From a virus, in the IMG/VR virus record IMGVR_UViG_3300006790_001506, positions 1 through 49,257 of that record: DNA of 49,257 nt; one strand, written 5' to 3'. Shown here piece after piece: positions 47,305 to 49,257 of this stretch. Under the pieces are notes generated by a model. It was not told the DNA's origin. It was given only the letters and a program-made list of their open reading frames with translations, and made no database searches. The position numbers and the translations under genes were made by a program. Position 1 is the first letter of the stretch. Every line of letters begins with the position of its first letter.

Positions 47305-47808
47305 TCACTCGGCGCAGAACTCCAGCACCCCGGCCGCAGCCTCGTGAAATCCGTTCATTTCAAACCTGGCCGTCAGCCGCAGATCGCTCACCGTTTCCAC
47401 GCCGAGAATAACCGTTGCAGACCGAGCAGCGGCATCTTGAAGTTCGGTCAATACTCGGCGGCTATCGGAATCGTAGAAATAAGTCATTTCATTGCGCGCA
47501 CCAATCACGTCAGCTTCCAGTGTGATTGTCGGATTTTCCCCGGCTCGCATCAGCACATCGGCCGACATTGACTGATAGGTCGGAACAACACTTTCTTCCC
47601 AAATCACGCCTGAATAAAACCCTGATGGAGAACACCCAATGAAAAGCGCAATTGTGTCGCCATAACGACTACGGTCATACGGCGAAAAGCTCATGGCAAT
47701 TCTAGTTTCGGCATCCGTAAACTCGTCTTTGGACACATTGTAAATCCAGTCTTCCGCAGAAGCCGAAGTTCCAAAGACGCAGAGAAGAAATGTTGCTATC
47801 GTTTTCAT
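47305..47808 (-). CDS. Secreted VasI-like protein (167 aa)
   Basis: Signal peptide MKTIATFLLCVFGTSASA, mature start EDWIYNVSKDEFTDAETRIA. The pattern of a strand-rich body, an LFIGC segment and final RFEMNGFHEAAAGVLEFC resembles VasI/EvfG-type periplasmic proteins. It follows the integrase stop by 4 nt with a weak ribosome site, so translation is probably coupled. It may be a lysogenic-conversion gene altering the periplasm or surface. Confidence 0.55.
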   Translation of the reverse strand: MKTIATFLLCVFGTSASAEDWIYNVSKDEFTDAETRIAMSFSPYDRSRYGDTIALFIGCSPSGFYSGVIWEESVVPTYQSMSADVLMRAGENPTITLEADVIGARNEMTYFYDSDSRRVLTELQDAAARSATVILGVETVSDLRLTARFEMNGFHEAAAGVLEFCAE

Positions 47809-47812
47809 GTAA

Positions 47813-48988
47813 TCACATCAACAAGCTATTGAAGCTCAATTTATCCTCTTTTGCATTTCTTTCAAGTAGGTCGCTATACCACTGCATCATTTCACGCCGT
47901 TGCTCCATCCATTGCGCAGCATTGTATGCTGATCGCACTTGGTCTTTGGGAACGTGCGCAAGCTGCCGCTCGATCCAGTCTGAATTCCACTTTCCGCTTT
48001 CGTTCAGGATCGTTGACGCAGTTCCCCGGAAACCATGGACGGTTGCTGTTCGATGATACCCCATGTTGCGCAGCGCATAAAGCAAGGTGTTTTCGGAGAC
48101 CGGTTTACGATTGCTATCGCGGCCCGGAAGCAGCCACGGCGCGTGGCCGGTCAGCTCCCGCAGTTGCGCCAGCAGTTCCTGCACCTGGCGGCTTAGGGGG
48201 ATCAGGTGCGTCTTGCCCATCTTCATCCGATCCCCCTCGATGCGCCACACGTCACCGTCGATCTCTGACCAGGTGGCATAGCGGATCTCGTTCGTCCGCA
48301 CGAAGGTGTGCATCACGATCGCGAGGCCAAGCTTTGTCGTCTCATCGCCGTCATAGGCGCGCAGGCGGCGAAAGAACTCAGGCAGATCGCTCTCAGCCAG
48401 GGCCGCCCGGTGCTCGCGCTTCGGCAGTGGCTTCAGCGCGCTCATCAGGTTCTCAGCCGGGTTGCTGGAAGCATGCCCCTCTGAGATCGCAAAGCGATAG
48501 ATGGTGCTGACCATCTGGCAGATGCGCTTGGCCGTGTAGATAGCATCCCGTTCCTCGATCTCCCGCAACAGCTTCAGGATCTCCTGTGGCTGGACCTCGC
48601 TAACCACCCGGTCACCAAGACTGGTCAAAATGTCCTGCTCGATCCGGCGCCAGAAGCGCTCCGAATAGGATGACTTCCACTTGGAGCGGTTTGCAGCGAA
48701 CCAGTCTCGCGCCACCTTCTCAAATGTTATGTTATAACGTTGCATAGGGTCACGGCCGGCGGCGACTTCCGCCTTCATGCGGTCGCGTTCCTCACGGGCT
48801 TCCACCAGCTTCACACCTGGGTATCGGCCGAGGGATGCTGTCTTGCGCTTGCCCTGGAAGGCATAGTCCAGGCGCCAGGTCTTCGTGCCGCTGGGGCTGA
48901 CGAAGAGATAGAGCCCGCCGCTGTCGCTCAGCTTGCGGGGTTTCTCGGCGGGCTTGGCCGCACGGCAGGCGGCATCGGTAAGGCTCAT
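47813..48988 (-). CDS. int: P4-type tyrosine integrase (391 aa)
   Basis: I choose ATG 48988 (MSLTDAACRAAKPAEKPRKL), which starts the DUF4102 arm-binding domain as in the family. The longer frame from 49069 would cover the arm-site repeats. SAM-like core domain about 85-180; catalytic residues R231 (FVRTNEIR), H318 and R321 (HGFRGTAS), H344 and Y355 (RSAYNAAQ). It integrates the phage at a tRNA gene. The extreme C-terminus LSFNSLLM carries the F-N-x-L-L tail. Confidence 0.9.
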   Translation of the reverse strand: MSLTDAACRAAKPAEKPRKLSDSGGLYLFVSPSGTKTWRLDYAFQGKRKTASLGRYPGVKLVEAREERDRMKAEVAAGRDPMQRYNITFEKVARDWFAANRSKWKSSYSERFWRRIEQDILTSLGDRVVSEVQPQEILKLLREIEERDAIYTAKRICQMVSTIYRFAISEGHASSNPAENLMSALKPLPKREHRAALAESDLPEFFRRLRAYDGDETTKLGLAIVMHTFVRTNEIRYATWSEIDGDVWRIEGDRMKMGKTHLIPLSRQVQELLAQLRELTGHAPWLLPGRDSNRKPVSENTLLYALRNMGYHRTATVHGFRGTASTILNESGKWNSDWIERQLAHVPKDQVRSAYNAAQWMEQRREMMQWYSDLLERNAKEDKLSFNSLLM

Positions 48989-48995
48989 GGGCGGC

Positions 48996-49212
48996 TCACG
49001 GTATAAATTTGCGTCTACCGTGAGATTTACCGTCATCGGGGTGGGAAACAAGGGGTCTGACTGGGACACATGGCATCCGGAAGCCCCTTATTTCGTTGGA
49101 TCTCGGGAGCACTTGGACCCATTGAGACCCTAATTTGGTGCGGTCGAGACGCACTGTAAGTTGATTGTTTTCAATGCTTTACAGAGTGCCATACCGTAAA
49201 ATCTACCGCCTA
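48996..49212. promoter_or_regulatory. Probable integrase arm sites around attP
   Basis: ACCGT-centred repeats: TCACGGTAT (minus, 48996-49004), TCTACCGTGA (49014-49023), ATTTACCGTCA (49025-49035), ATACCGTAAA (49191-49200) and ATCTACCGCCTA (49201-49212). They flank the tRNA-like core at 49136-49149 on both sides, as arm-type sites flank attP. The two left copies are 12 bp apart, as are the two right ones. Confidence 0.55.
49136..49149 (-). other. attP: attP core matching a tRNA (probably Leu) 3' end
   Basis: On the minus strand TCTCGACCGCACCA equals the acceptor stem, discriminator A and CCA of alphaproteobacterial tRNA-Leu as I recall it. The tRNA body should extend to higher coordinates, but the next bases (CGCACTGTAAG) are unrelated to a T-arm. 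So this is not an intact tRNA. It fits an unsplit attP 148 bp upstream of int. Confidence 0.6.
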
Positions 49213-49257
49213 GAGGTCGGGATGCACCGGGTTTCTCTGGGACTTATGGGGCAGTGA

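Noticed and set aside
49136-49257. Intact tRNA gene at the right end
   Set aside because: Only the 14-bp 3' end matches; sequence beyond 49149 does not continue into a T-arm or anticodon arm.

Overview
The window reads as one temperate siphophage genome from an alphaproteobacterium, most likely a Rhodobacterales host. Reasons: high GC; a head-tail module in exact lambda order (small terminase, large terminase, W, portal, protease/scaffold, decoration, E-type capsid, FI, FII, Z, U, V, G/GT, tape measure); a tail tip built from gene-transfer-agent-like parts (TIM-barrel and BR0599-type hub domains); a GapR/DUF2312 protein; ThyX; and the A1S_2505 phage family. No rRNA, intact tRNA, CRISPR array or insertion sequence was seen.

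Layout. Positions 1-310 are GC-rich low-complexity DNA, four helically phased 13-bp repeats and a leftward terminator. From 6.0 kb down to 0.3 kb runs a leftward operon of accessory genes: small unknowns, a large adenine-type methyltransferase, a HerA-like ATPase and a HigA-like antitoxin fragment. Positions 6.0-6.78 kb are a gene-free control region with palindromic sites, paired direct repeats and a leftward terminator. From 6.78 to 18.27 kb runs a rightward early operon with nearly every start overlapping the preceding stop: acyl carrier protein, two MazG-type pyrophosphohydrolases, ThyX, a macro-like A1S_2505 protein, a BRCT fusion, a GapR-like protein, an HTH protein, a DPPY methyltransferase and many small unknowns. 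From 47.1 kb back to 18.26 kb runs the leftward late operon: packaging, head, tail, then holin, muramidase and overlapping spanins. The right end carries a secreted VasI-like protein and a P4-type tyrosine integrase.

The integrase is followed by a 14-bp match to a tRNA (probably Leu) 3' end flanked by ACCGT repeats. No tRNA body follows the match, so it looks like an intact attP and the sequence looks like a non-integrated (virion, circular or excised) phage genome rather than a prophage.

Three things stand out. (1) A short terminal peptide, F-[N/T/K]-x-L-L, sits at the C-terminus of seven or eight otherwise unrelated proteins and near the N-terminus of the portal and small terminase. (2) A 15-bp palindrome (TCACG-N5-CGTGA) recurs at transcription-unit boundaries. 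(3) There is no recognisable polymerase, primase, replicative helicase, initiator or CI-type repressor. All family calls were made by eye and memory; no searches were run.
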